Below, one piece after another: positions 40,201 through 55,200 of a DNA stretch of 64,000 bases; the first letter of the stretch is position 1, and every line of letters starts with the position of its first letter. Source of the stretch: Manduca sexta (Eukaryota > Arthropoda > Insecta > Lepidoptera > Sphingidae); assembly GCF_014839805.1 (NCBI RefSeq), contig NC_051119.1:6751245-6815244 (forward strand), read 5' to 3'. The notes beneath the pieces were generated by a model. That model had not been told where the DNA came from. It did not search any database and saw only the letters and a list, made by a program, of their open reading frames with translations. Both the position numbers and the translations under genes were made by a program.

Positions 40201-43200
40201 AGCGCTGCTGTTCGTGGACAACGGCAAGGGACTACTGGACGTGATCAAGGACAGGTTCCAACACAACACCAAGAGGGGCCACGACATGTTCATAGAGAAC
40301 TTCGACACTACCGCTAAAGTAGTGCTCGACACTCTGTACTACCCCACCATCACCTTCGGCGCTCATCTCATGAAGGTAAGTCACAAACGCACAAACACAC
40401 GCACGCACGCAGGCACGCATGCACGCACGCACCCACGCACACACGCTCACCCGCACGTACGCACATACGCACGGAGAGAGAGAGGGAGAAAGAGAAACAC
40501 GCACACGCTCTCACTCAATAAATACATTCTATAACTTTTTTACTGAATATTTTCAACCAACATACATGAACTATTATGCAGATTTATGGTTCTTTTTTTG
40601 CTATGTTTTTTTTATATTTTTTCAGTTCGTAAGCCCTGACGAAGAGGATGTACTGGAAGTGAATGCGACGCTTCATCTACCCGACAAACCGCCTATAGTA
40701 CTCACAGATGTATTTATTTTAGAGGCAAGTATGGAAAATTGATTATATATTTAAAAAAATAAATATAAAGACTGCTTCTAACCAATACTATTTTTATAAT
40801 TTTTTTATCACCAAAATTCTCTCTTGCAGGACTACTCGGTAATGCGCAACACATTGAACTTGGTAACACCGTTCCCTGCCGTATCTGAGCTGAAGTCTGT
40901 GTTCACTGTGGATATAGTAATAGGATCGAAAATCAACGTCACTACATTGGTGTTGTTGTATAATGGCACTTATTGGCATGAGGTATACTAACCTTAACCA
41001 TTTTAAATTGACCTCTGTAGTATAATAAAGTGTATTTAGAGATCGTGCTTAAAATTGCAGTTAGGCGACGCATAAGTTAGTAGTGTGCTAGCCATGCACA
41101 TGCCTATAGCGAGTTTGAACTATATTGACTAGACCACTAAATTAAATTTACGCTATCCGTCTGGGTGTCCATATTTGTCACACTTCATAAAATTATTATT
41201 CTAAACCGTGCTCATTTCCTCATACATTTTAAATAAAACCCAATATGAATATTAATTACACCCAAACTCCTGAAATAAAGATTACAAAAAAAAAACTATA
41301 TTCCAGATATCGTTGAAAGTGTTCTACGAGTTCGACCAGGGTGAGGACGAGGCGTACCAGTCGTACGTCGCGTCGGTGGGCATCGCGACCCCCCTCACGG
41401 TGCTGCCGGCCCTGGAGTCGCGCGTCACGGCGCGGCTCGAGGACGCGCTGTGGAAGATGGCCGCCGACATCGCCATGCCCTCCTTCGCCATCACGGCACT
41501 CGCCAACCTTGAGGTACACGTCACGTGATATACTGGCAGCCTACTGTCACAGCCCACACACGGCGTATTCGTCAAAATATTTGTACCTTTCGAGCAAAGC
41601 AATATCGACTTTATGGTCGGTATGTATAGAATTGCAACATGCGTTGCGAATTAACGAAAGTATTCGCGCAAATACGCGAACTGTAGTCACAATACAACCA
41701 GTTTGATCGGCGAAGTTGAACTTAATACTGACTGGGACAGTCCCCCCCGTGACCATGAAGGCTGCAAAGTCTTCGAAACGTCGGGAGAAAAGTTAAATAT
41801 TAAAACCGCGATAAAATTCGTAAAATAGTTTAATTTAAATGTCTAACATTCGCGTAAACATAAGAGAAAAAAAATACAACGTTTTTTTTTACAGTTAGAG
41901 GATGAATTTGTAGAAACATCGGGCAGTTTGAATCTAACTTCAATCTACCTGGAGGACTACTTTATCAAAATGGAGTTCAAGAAAGATTTCTCAGATGTCG
42001 AGAATATGATCGGAGGTGGTATACAGATACAGCAGGGAAATCAGAATAATTACGTGAGTTTTGTTTTTGGGTTTTATGAGATTTAGTTCGAAGGACCAAA
42101 AATAATTTAGTTTGTGTGCTGTGATTTTTTTTTAATTCTTATGAAAGACTAATATGACTAATGCAATAATTGATATTTAAAGTACGAATTACGTATTTTC
42201 ATTTAAATATTTTAGTTCTGTTGCGATGTGGTGGTTGTTTCTCACCAAAAAATAATACAATGTGATATTACTTAGACGTATTTCATAAATTAAACTTCGA
42301 GCCATAATATAGCAGGCAACTGTCTGACTGTTACGCTTTCATGGCTTAACCGATTTCGATGAAATTAGATATGGATACCATTTGAGACCCTGAAAAGGGC
42401 ATAGACAATTATTCCGCAAAAACATATACTAATGATTTTATCTTACAAATACTTAACCCGAGCTACGTCACAAGCAATAGCTAGCCTACATTACCTTTAA
42501 ATAAATCAGGCGTTCGCGGAGGCAGTGTGGCGGCCCCGCGGCGCGCGCCACGTGCGCTTCTCGTGCCGGTACGCGCTGGCGCCCGTGCTGCCGCCCGCCA
42601 GCCTCGCCGCGCTCTACGACGAGCAGCCCGCCAGCAAGCAGCTCGCCGCCGACTACTCCAGCGGCGACCACGCCTACTCGCTCAAGGCTGATGCCAGGAC
42701 CAGCAGCCTCAACGTGGCATTGAGTACGCCGCACGAACGGTTCAGGTGTGTTAAACTATTTTACGAATTTTATCGCAGTTTTTATATATTACTTTTAATT
42801 TAACCGTAATTGTTTAATTTAACCCCCTTATTCATAAACTTTTTTTATCTAAGGACGAAGTAAAGCTGTGATAACAAGCCTGTTTCTCATTGCCCAACGG
42901 CACTGAGAAATAGACATAAGGCCGTTGTGATTGGTTATTATTGTTGTATTTCAATATTAGCCAATCACAACGGCCCTACGTCTACGCACTGTGAAGACTG
43001 CCATGCCGTCAGTACTGAGAAACAGACTTGTTATCACAGCCTTACTCGGTCGTTAGATAAAAAACGTCTATGAATAAGGGGGTAAATGTCTAACATTCGC
43101 TTAAGAAATCATTATGGTTCAGGTATGACAATCTTAACCTAAACGAGCTAATTCTGTTATGCAAGTCTGACTGGGTCTTTACCACCGCAATATACTGCCA

Positions 43201-46200
43201 AACAGGTGTATTGATGTACTTATTAATAATAGACCACGATTAAGTTTCTTTTTTTTTCACGTTACAAAAGATACAACAATATTTTAAATAATGTTGCTGC
43301 AGATTTGGCTCTGGCCCGTCCGCATTCGGCATCCTGACCTAAAAGCCGAGATTCAGTAATGATACACAGAATAATAATTCTTTATTGCACAACCAATAAA
43401 ACACAAGCAAAAGAAAGCAAATACAAGACATGGTTAATTTATTAGGTTTTCCACTATAATTACAATAACTAAAATGCCATAACTTATAGCTATAAGGTAA
43501 GTCCAAGTTAGGAAAGCTCAACATGCATACATATAATTTAATTAAAAGTGATCAAACGCAGCAAATTACACAAACACATTGTAATATAATTTAAGAGTGT
43601 TCACACACTCTTACACTTATAAAAATATTTCTCCATACGAATTTCTGGCTGTGTTTCTCTCCACCTCGTGTCTGTCGCCTTAAAGCCTCTTTAAGCACTA
43701 TCCAACTACAGAATACATGCTCAGAAACTTCAGGTCACTCCCCAATCATTGTACTTATTCGTTTACTACTTCCTTAATCTTCCCTTTTTATCAGCCTTGT
43801 AACGAATATGAAATTTCATCTTATTCTTACAGAGCAATGAAGATAATTACTGAGTTTGAAAAGGATGACATTCATGGCTCCTTCGTGACTGACTCCACTG
43901 AATACAGCATCAGTGGGAAAGTGTTGAACAGGAATCCTCTAGAGGTAAATATTCTTATCTATACATATTATAACACAAAGTCCCATCTTCTGTATGTATG
44001 TGTTAAATTTTCTCTAAATCCACTGAACTAATTTTTATGAAATTTTGTATGGAGATAGTTTAAGACCATGGGAAGGTTATAGGCTACTTTCTATCCCGGG
44101 GAAATATATAGCGGGACTTTTATTGTGAAAAACTTGCACACAGGCGAAGCCGCGAGCAAAAGCCAGTTATAAAATAAATACCATGCTTACTCGTTAAGTA
44201 AATGGATTCTTTAAAACATCACAAGAATTCCCATTATGTTTTTTTTTGGGAATACGGACAGTCGTAAACAAAAGTAACAGAACAAATTCAAAATTTTATT
44301 TTATTTTATTGACTAATACAAATTAGGATTTTTATTCATATAATAAAAAAAATGCATTGTCATCATATATTTAATACGTGCAGAAGAGGGTTCAAATTTT
44401 GAATTTGTTTAACTACTTTTGTGGCAGGCCGTAAATAACTTGATGCAAAAAAACACTTACAATAGTTCCTATTTCAAATAAGAATGTAGAAACACTTGTA
44501 CCGTTTACAAAAAAATCTTAAATTTCAAATAAATTTATGTAGGTATTAATAAATATCTTTGTTACCCCCAGATGACGTTAACTCTAGTGCCGAAAGGCCA
44601 GGGCGAGCCCGTCAACGTGCGCATTAAGTACGAGTCGTCCCCCACAGTGTACGTACTCACCGCGCACATAGCGGGGCCCACCGCCGCCACGGTACACGCC
44701 AGGGGCGAATTCAACGCCAAATTCAGCGACATTAACGTTAAGGTACGGTATTATGGGGATGTTGGTGGATGAGCATTTGTATCCGTACGAATAGTGACCA
44801 TCGTACTCAAGGTGTTACCTACCATAATGGCTGACGTAAGTGTGTCACTCCGGGATCAGCCTGTATATATCCAGTTGATGCTGGTGGTAGGGCATTTGTA
44901 TCCGTTCGAACAATGACCATCATACTCAAGGTGTAAGACCAACCATAATGGCTGACGTAAGTGCGTCACTCCGGGAACAGGCTGTATATATCCAGTTTAT
45001 GCTGGTGGTAGGGCGTTTGTATCCGTTCAAACAATGACCATCGTACTCAAGGTGTTACCTACCATAGTGGCCGACGTAAGTGCCTCACTCCGGGAACAGC
45101 CTGTATATATCCAGTTTATGCTGGTGGTAGGGAGTTTGTATCCGTTCAAACAATGACCATCGTACTTAAGATGTTACCTACCATAGTGGCTGACGTAAGT
45201 GCGTCACTCCGGAATCAGCCTGTATATATCCAGTTTAAAAAGGCCGGCATAATTGTGTCAACTGGCGAGAGCAATCGTCTCTCATGAGTCGACACTATCT
45301 GAACGATATTTTATGTTCTTTTTTTTTAAATATGGTGTTGCCATCGTACATTATTTTAAGGACTATTGTTCCGGAAAATGGTTTTCACACAAAGTAAGCA
45401 AAATCTAGTGTTTGCAATATTGAATACTACAACCAACATCATTGTTTGATTTATACTTAGGAAACAAACTTAAATAAATATAAATCATGAATGAAAACCT
45501 TATTTATTTTTGCGTCTAGGTGGATATTCCTCGGTCTAAATACAAGGATATATACTTCAAATCCCGCGTGGACAATTACCCTGAACTCAGGAAGGTGGTC
45601 TCAGTACAAGCTTCCACGCCTTTCCAAAGGATCAGCTTTGTAAAGGGTGATGCTGATTTTGTGTGAGTATATTAGCATTTATATAGGGTGATTTATTTAA
45701 GTGGGATTATCAATCTTAAACAACCTTTACAAGGCATATAATCTACCAAGATTTAAGCAGGCTTTTCTGTGTTTGTTTGGCTTTTGTGTGTGCTTTAATG
45801 TGTACTCAATTATTAATCGTTTGCTATGAAGGCATAAGAAAACATATCTGACATAGTTTTACATATTTTTTTCAATTATTTCAATGTATACTAATCCGAA
45901 ACAAATTATATTGTGGTACTGAACCAAGTTTATATGTTTGATAGTAATAAAGAAACCAGAATACTATTACATTATGCATTTGATTACAGATTCGGCCCAA
46001 AAACTGGCTACCTTTTGTGTAAATACGAATTGCCGGTCATGAAAGGCGAGGGCGATCTCAAGTGGAGTTTCTTGGAGGGAGATCTGTTTATACGGGTAAG
46101 TTATATAATAGGCGACAACCTACTTGGTTATGGAACGGCCTGCTGAGACGAATGTCCGCAGGTTCGAAACACAAGGTCACACACCTCTGACTTTTATAAA

Positions 46201-49200
46201 TATTATGTGTGTATTCTTTGTGAATTATCGCTTGCTTTGACGTCAAACACACAACCCTTAGTTTTATTTGTCGAATAAAACTAAGTGTTGTGTGTTTAGG
46301 TTTATTTTACTACCCCCTTATTCATAAACGTTATTTATCTAAGGACGAAGCAATGCTGTCATAATAAGTCTGTTTCTGAGTGCTGACGGCATGGCAGCCT
46401 TCGCAGTGCCTAGACGTAGGGCCGTTGTGATTGGCTAATATTCATGTATCTCAATATTAGATAAAACGTCTATGAATAGGGGGTTAGTCTTTATAAATTA
46501 CCAACGTGTAATAAAATAAACACCCTGTAGATATCATAGCACAGACGCAATATTGACGAGTGCCACAGTCATCAACATCATCCACACCCTGTAGAGTCCC
46601 ACTGCTGAGTCATCATCATCATCATGCCACCTTTTTCGGTCCCGAGCCAATCACATCCAGATTCAACCCGCGATTCTTACAATATCGTCCACCTTGCCGC
46701 TGGACGTCATAATATCAAATAATTTTTGTCCAGGCATTGGGTCATCAGAACGTAAAGGACATACAGAAGAGCGTCGACTTGGACATACACTTCGGCAACA
46801 CCACCACACCCGACATGCTCGAGAAACACAACGCAGGGTTCAGGATGGATTTGGATCATATATGGCAGTACGTATTTTGTTTTTATACGGGTCCATAGTG
46901 ACCCCCTGCTAATGGTAAGCGAAGTGGGATTCAAATAATGTGTCGACTGACGAGATGATTGTATTGATTGGTCTGTTTTTGTAGTTTTGCATGTTCTGAG
47001 GTTCAGTTGAACTCGATATGTTTTGTTTAAAATAATCAAAGGAATTTTAAAGCATAAAAAGTGTCTGGTCTTTTTTAAAAGTGTGTCTATAGCATAATTA
47101 TTTACTTGTTTCGAAGGCTGGTGACCTTAAATACTTGAAAAGTCCCCTTAAATACTGTAAAATGATTTAATTTTATCTTACTAGCTTTCGCCTGCGGCTC
47201 CGCCCGTGTGCAAGTTTTTCCAGGATAACAATTAGCATATAGCACCCAGAAGTAATGTACCTTCTCATTAGTGAAAGAAAATCAAAATCAATTTAGTAGT
47301 TCCTAACAATAAAAACGTCTTAGGTTCCTAAGACTAATGCATTCAAACAAACAAACTCTTCAGCTTTATATATTACTATAGATTTTATTTTACCTAATTT
47401 CTTCCCCATTCCCATGTCACTTCCCAGGATAGGAGCGAACGCGTCCTTCGGGCTGATCATGGGCCAGCGAGGGAACCTGGTACTGAACGTGATCCTTCCC
47501 AAGCCCAATGTGGACGTCCACACTTTATACATAGATGGCAATATGGGAACGAGCGTGAAACCAATCAAGACCTTCGATGCTCGATACACGACTGACGTTA
47601 CCAAAATACTTACGAGGTTTAAAGGGAATGTAAGTTGAACTACGTTATTCACGCAGTCTTATGCTGGATGAAGAGTAGCTAGCATTTAGAAATATCAAAT
47701 AATGTAAAATCCGAATAGGTAATAGTAATATGTAATTTATTTCTTGTAGGTTGATCTTGAACTTTAAAACAGAAAAGCAAAAATGGCGCCTCCAATACAG
47801 ATTTTTAATTTCTTGATGAGGCTATAACCTGCCCTTACACTAAGAATTGTTAGAATTAAATGTAACTCTAGGAACTAGAGATTCATTCGTTCACAATCTT
47901 TTATACAATAAGTTATCGATAGAATGTCTGCATCAATCGATATTGTTTTATCGATGAAATAATTAAACTGCACCTTTATGCACTGTATTTGAGATTATGG
48001 TAATTAGTATATCTTGTCTGCAAAAAAGCCTTTTTTAAATCTTGAACCAGTTGAGCTATTGCAATACATTTCATAGGATTAATACGGAACATAGTATCGA
48101 GTAACAAAACAAAACATTACTAAGCACAAATTTTTTTAAAGAAAAATTTTCAGAAAGATATATAAAGTAAATTCTACCATTATTTCTAGGTGTTACAGCA
48201 AGCAGAAAGTTTCGACTCAAACGCCACCGTAACATGGACTTCGAACTCTGAGTACAAGAACATAGACAATATAATAGACTACAGATGGGATATAAACGGG
48301 TCTCGTCATGTCGACTACACGCTAAAAACACCCTTATATGACGACGACGATACCTTCAAACTGAAGGGATCGTTCCAACTCGATAAGGTGCATGGATATC
48401 AGGTGGTCAAGTGAGTATGAGTTAAATGTTACGCAGGGGCCTTATTCTCTATCCCGCACGTTATTTTAACAGTGCGTAACGAGCACGTAGCACAACGCAT
48501 CATGTTTAGGACTATAGAAATTGACTTGCGGATTACCATTCCACGCACATTTCTCGAAGATAACATGACACGGCCGCGTACGCGTTTACACTATCATACA
48601 GAATAAGGGCCCAGTACATGATTAGATTTGAGTACATTTACTCTTAAAAAAAATTGGTCCTAGCATGATGTTAATAGCCTATAACCTTCCTTGGTAAATT
48701 ATCTATTCAACACTACAGTTTTTTCGTCAATTCCAAACCCGTCATGAGATTAGCACATACAAACATATAAAACAAACTCTTAAACTTTATGTAACAGTAC
48801 AGACAAAGAAACCTACCGACTTGGTTATCTTGAGGTTTAAGCGGTTTCTTCGTAGCCATATTTATTATTAAGCCTCCCATTTCTCTATTTCTTAGCCTTT
48901 TATCTTAAAAACAGTTTATGTTTCTGTCACAGTATTAACCAATGAACAAAACATTCATGCAAATTATCTTATGTAATAATTTTTAATTATTTGTTTTTCT
49001 AACGTGATTTTCCCATAGGGGCCTGATGCACAAGCCAGGAAGGTCACAGATAGGTGAGATCGACTTGCGATACGGCGGAGTGAAACACACGGATGGGCAC
49101 TTCAACTTCACCACGCCGTTCCAGAGGCTCAAGTGGCTTAAGTCTATATTTGATGTTAGTATTATTTACATATATTGGCGGTTGAAAGGCTAAATTTACT

Positions 49201-52200
49201 TACCGACATTTTTTTGTGATACTAAGTTTCATAAATATTTAAAATCAGCACATATTTCTATGTGTAACGCGAACGTAAGTTACGTACATCTAAACCCGGC
49301 TTATAGCATTGTCCGAACCGAGCGTATGCACCGTGCCTCGTTCCCGTCCCGTCCCCTCCGTCTCTCCCCGCTAGCGTCCGGCGACGACACTCGAAAACAG
49401 GACACGCGCGGCTATGTCATATGGACAACTTAATCGTAATAGCCCGTTTTATGTTGATTTGTTTGTATAATATATGGTTGTGCTCCGAATCCCGTGTTCT
49501 AATTAACACCCAACACCCAACACGAAGTATTCCAACATTACATATGTTTTTTAACCTAGTTAATTTTTTTTAGGAAAATAATGTCGCTTAAGACAAGTAA
49601 CCTTTCAACCGACGATAATATTTTTATTCGAAGAAGCTTTCATAAGTGTCGATGGATTAATAATCTTCTATCCTTAGTCGATAGTCTAATTTTGGAATCT
49701 ACTCCACTTATTACCAAGTGCAATGGAGTCATTTTGCCGTGCCCGTATACGCATTTTAATTCATTGTGTTTTGTACTAAAACTACTAATTAATGATTTAA
49801 GACAATAGGGATAGGCAAACAAATTTTATCGATAATTTGATTCACAGCTTAGTATTTTATATTTCACATAATTTCATAAGGTAATTTGAAATTGATAATA
49901 AAAATAAAACATTTTTTACCACAGATCAACAACCTAGAAGAAATTTCAGACAACAAAGTCGATTTATTCTGGCCGAACAAAACGGCAACAGTGAACACAA
50001 CCCACAACTACGTGAAACGCGGCAATGGCTTCCAACAGACGGGCCAAATATCATTATCGATTCCATTGAGCACTCAGCACTTGGTCAATACTGAGTATTA
50101 TTATCTAGAAGCGGATAAAACCAGCATTGGAAACGCGACAATCGATCTCGATCAAGACAGATTCGCGAAGGGTTCGTTCCATCGGGTTCTGTCGAAGAGT
50201 GGAAGGAATTTGGACCTTGCTACAACGAACATAGAAGTGGAAAATGTTCACACGCCTGTTGGGGTGAAGTATATACATGAGTATGACGAGACTGGCAATA
50301 CGGTACGTTTTTATAATATTTTTTTAAAGTCATATAATTCTATAAAATATAACCCGACTTTATTCGAAATTATATATCCGGTTCCAACACGCCAGCATAA
50401 TTGTATCGACTGTCGAGGGGTAATCATCTCTCGCCAGTCGACATTCTGTTGGACTCCACTCTACTTACTATCAGGGGCAGTGGGGTCAATTTGCCTTGCC
50501 CGAAAAAAAAACACTAACAGGTACTAGAGTATAATCTTTAGAATCCTTATGTTATCATTCGTAAATTCATTCATTTACAGGACGTAAAACAAGCCACAGT
50601 TTTCCATTTACACAATGCAACGAAATTCAACGTCACTGGCAAAATGGACGTTAACACTTACGACATAGGGAAGAAGTTGAAGCTCATGGCGATCCACGGG
50701 AACCGAACCTGGACATTCGACAATCTGTACGAGGCTGTAGATAAGGAGCTGAAGCAAGGAAGTAAAGTGAAATGGGCGGACGACGTATGGATCAACTATG
50801 ATATACATGTCACCAATTTGACCACTGTAAGTTGAGCTCTGGTATACTTAACTGCACTGTTTTATGTTATACAATTGAAGAGACGAGCAAGCTTCTCGCT
50901 TTTCCGTAGCAAGTAGGGGTGTGCCGTATCCACCTACCCAACCACAATAATACTGTCATGTGCAACTATAAAGATATAAAGTCGTAATTTTATTAAGTCT
51001 CTGGGGCACAACCCCTCCTCCCCTAAAAGGTGACTAGGTACACCCTAACCCTCAGTATGAAAAACAAGAATAGGATGGTCTGATTTTATATTGAGACGGT
51101 GTCACATACCACTTGTCAGATTGTATTAATCTTATTAAAATAGATTAAAATGAATCATGCATTATATACCTTATTCTTTTCGCAGGAAGATACAGAGTCG
51201 CAAAAGTTAGTAATGAACGTGTGGTACCCACTGCGATCATTTAACCTGGTGGCGTTCTACAACCTGCAAGACTCGCTGGTGGACGGGCAGGCGCGCCTGC
51301 ACTGGGACGTGAAGGACGAGAACAAGACGGCGGAGCTGCGCGGGCGCTGGGACAACCCGCCGCAGCACGAGGGCAGCACGCACCACGTCGACCTGGCGCT
51401 GGCGCACCCCTCGTTTAGAAAGGTCAGCTATTTGAGCCTAAATCAGTCCTACAGACAGCTCAAAAGCCCCCGAGTAACCGAAGGACGCTCTCGGCGTCAA
51501 CGGCAGCATGAGGCCTACTTTCCACGCTGCCGTCCATCCCGGAGGTCATCTCGATGTGCGAGATGTGCACAACGTACACTAAGGGCGGATGGCCCTCAGC
51601 CGCCCGCAGACGACCCTCCGATGGCCCCTATTAGTGGCCTTTTACGACAGGTAGGGGATATCGTGGTGGAATTCTCCAAACGCCCCCATTCTACAGGGCG
51701 GAACTAGGCCATCACTGTTTTTGTAAATCGCATTGGTATGATTATATTTATATCTAATTGAAATCGAACCTAAATGGAAACTTAGATGAAGTTATAATAG
51801 TAAGCATTTCATTTTCTGTTAAATTAAACAAAAGTCTTGAATTGAAATTAAACCCAGCCATTACAACATATAGATCGAAACAAAAAATACATCCAGTACA
51901 GGAAACTATCCCTGTCAATACACTAAATACATCTGAAACAATCCTTAAGAGTTTAACGACATTTTGTTTTCTTGCAGGATGTGAACCTTAAAGCGCAGTA
52001 CATAAGCACGCCATCAGTCATGTCAAACATATCCTTAGAACTCCAGTATTCTGACTACGAAAACGAGTACCTCAAACTCAACTCGATACTAACCGATAAC
52101 TCCAACGGGCCCATACGAGACTATTCCTTCGGGTTAACGTGCAAGCATCCATCGACAAACCTAGACCTCGATATGAAGTCGGATGTGAACATCCATAGCA

Positions 52201-55200
52201 AATGGTATCATATTAGCAACTTTTATCGACTACAGAAGTCACTATTCTATGAGAAGATGCGGCAAAATAAACTTGTTATCGATATGGTGAATAGTGCTAT
52301 TAATTGGGAGGTGAGTTTGTCGATATTTTCTTTTGCTTGGATGCCCTAGTTTTAATTACCATTATACATTGACCTGCTTGATATATGTCAGACGATAGGA
52401 GTCTAAGAAGCTTTACTTTAAAATTACGAAGCAATATATCTAATATCTTTTGTCCCGCATAAAACATACGAAAATTGTCATTATCAATAACTAATACTAA
52501 TTTCAGTGATTTCTATAAATTATCGATACCTTAATAACTTACAAATGTCAATATCATTATTAAGAATGGATTTAAGTTCGAATTCCTTCAAATGTATAAA
52601 TGTTAAAAAAACACGTATATTGTCACAAATACTAATAATAAATTTGTTTTCAGCGAGCAAACGAAACATACTTCCATAAAGTGAACGGCACTTGGGAGCT
52701 GGTGTATCCAGAGTACAAGCTCAAGTCGTTCAGCCAGCGCTCCAGCGGCAACGACACCGGCACCGCCGTGCTCTCCATGAAGGACAGGTCGCTTATCGCT
52801 CATCTCAACAGCACGGACGGTACGTATCAGTGCCGGATTTATATTTTTTATGAGTGTAGGCCACTTCATTTCCGCCGTCCTATGTAAGTAGGTTTATGTA
52901 TGCAGGTTTCTAAAATATTGAATAATTTAAACCATTTAAACCATTTATTTCTCTACACACACATAAATACAACAAAAAAGTATAAAAGAAAAAAAAAACA
53001 AACACACACACACAGTTAACAATACCAGGCACAATTTTCCGTTTGTTTATATTATTGAAGGCACTAAAGTTAAATAAACGAATGATTAATTTAATCGAGT
53101 GAGCGTTCTCTGAAATCTACCGCCTCTTAGAGTCTGCAGCCCATAGGCCGCGGCCTATACGGTCTATTTGCAAATCCAGGACTTGTACGTATGCAGGGGC
53201 AACACGATCGATGAAACAACTGCAGCTATTCCGTAGAAAAACGCAATATACATCTATTTAACTACGACAGTACCTATAAATTATTTTACAACCAACAGTT
53301 ACATAATCTGACACTGCTCATTTTGGATATCGGGAGGTGGAACTTTCAGTATAAAACTTTCATTAGAATATTTGAAAATCACAAACATTGTTTTGGTGCG
53401 GGGACGAAAGCGATATATATACCTTGATCTCCCCTCATTAGTTTGAGCCACGAATATTATCTGTCGACGTATTAGATCTTTCCCAAACTTAATTCACTAT
53501 AAATAAAATAACCACTATTAATATAGCTACATCCTGGAATTACATATACTTTATTCTCTTGCAGATATCTCTTACCACATGGTCGGCAGAATTATCGACA
53601 CTCGTTCCGCGAAACTCGATGTTTGGAGGGACTATGATGACGTCACAACCACCGACCTAGCTTCCTACATCCGGTTGAACCATTCGCGGCTTTTAACCAG
53701 CTCAGTTGTATGGAGACCGGAGATGTTCGCAGAGGTCAAGGCACAAGGAGTCGCCACACTAAAACTATTATACGGCCAAATTAACGATACCCTAGTAATA
53801 CTCAAGGAAGCACCAATGGAGGCACATTTAGCTCTCAAAGCAATATGGTTGGACGCTAAGCCACGAATACGCGACTTCCTAGACGACCTCAACGACTTGC
53901 ACGTAATCAAAGATGATCTAGACGAGTTCGAGAAATTCTTGAACCAATCATACTCTGATAACGACTTTTACGTCAAAGATATTGTCGAGTTTACGTATTA
54001 CGTGCTAGACGAGATGGCGATTAGGAACCATTTGGAAAGTCTGCCTGGCATAGTCAACGATATGTGGGGCATGATGGGCAACACTAGTCAGTCGATAAAA
54101 CAGAGTTTGACGTTCGTTGTCGATTCGATAAAGAAGGCGTACGCGAATTTCTTGGAATCTGTGAACAAATTCTTAGAGGCGGACTTCATGGAATTGGTTT
54201 CGGCACGATTGGAGGCCATGATTATGCAGTACGATAACTTTATTCGCGACCTGCATATGCGTTTATTGGAGTATTGGGAAGAGACTTGGGTTAACGCGTC
54301 GAATCGTATGACGAAGTATTGGCATGAGTTATTGAAGTCGATAGAGCCGTTGTTCTTCAAGATTGTGCATTATTCGGAGTCGTTCGTCTTCACTATATGG
54401 AAGGGCGTGATGGACTTCTTCTATAATAGAACGCAGGAGTTGACTGATTCGCCGTACTTCAACTACGTATCGACGTTCGGGCACGAGATGGATAAGTAAG
54501 TTCTTTGATAATTGACTCAATAGTTAATGATTTTTTGTTGAAGTGTTTTCTGAATCCGCATTATTTTACATAAGATGTAAACTTAAAATATATTAACAAT
54601 CATCATCAGCCGCAGGATGTCCACAGCTGAACATGGGCTCCTCCCAAAGATTTCCAGATCAACCTATTGGAATCACCAATATTACGTCATAATATACAAA
54701 ATATTTCTTTAGTAATATATGGAGCAAATCTACACGCAATAATTTGAGAATGTAATTTCATAATCAATTTCGTCCACAGAATATACAAAGATCTGATGAA
54801 CAACGATCTAATAACGAACATAAAGAAATATAGCAAGAAATTATGGGAGGCTGTGTGGAACAACATAGAGAAGTACATACCGTTCAAAGACGAGATCATG
54901 CAGTTATACGCTGAGTTCAGAAACGCTTGGCAAAACTTCTTGAAGACTCCACAAGTCGTCTATGTTAGGGAAAAGGTATTATTACTTTAATATTATTGAT
55001 ACAAAACTGTCTCTGTCTGAAGTTCAAGAACTGACAATCACTGGTGGTAGGTCTGTCATATGTGAGAGTCCGCCTGGGTAGGTATTATCGCAATGTCTAT
55101 TTCTGCCACCAAGCAGTGTGTAGTCACTGTTGTTTTCCGATTTGAAGGACATTGTAGCCAGTGTAACTACTGGACAAATGAGACTTAACATCTCATGTCT

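Noticed and set aside
40725..40735. GTATGG as the exon 37 donor
   Set aside because: It leads to a frame shift and a TGA in exon 38, whereas GCAAGT at 40725 keeps frame.
51150..51707. Exon 52 extended to 51707 as one long ORF
   Set aside because: The extension lies in a GC-rich repeat-like segment and lacks the alternating beta pattern. The GTCAGC donor at 51423 keeps frame with exon 53.
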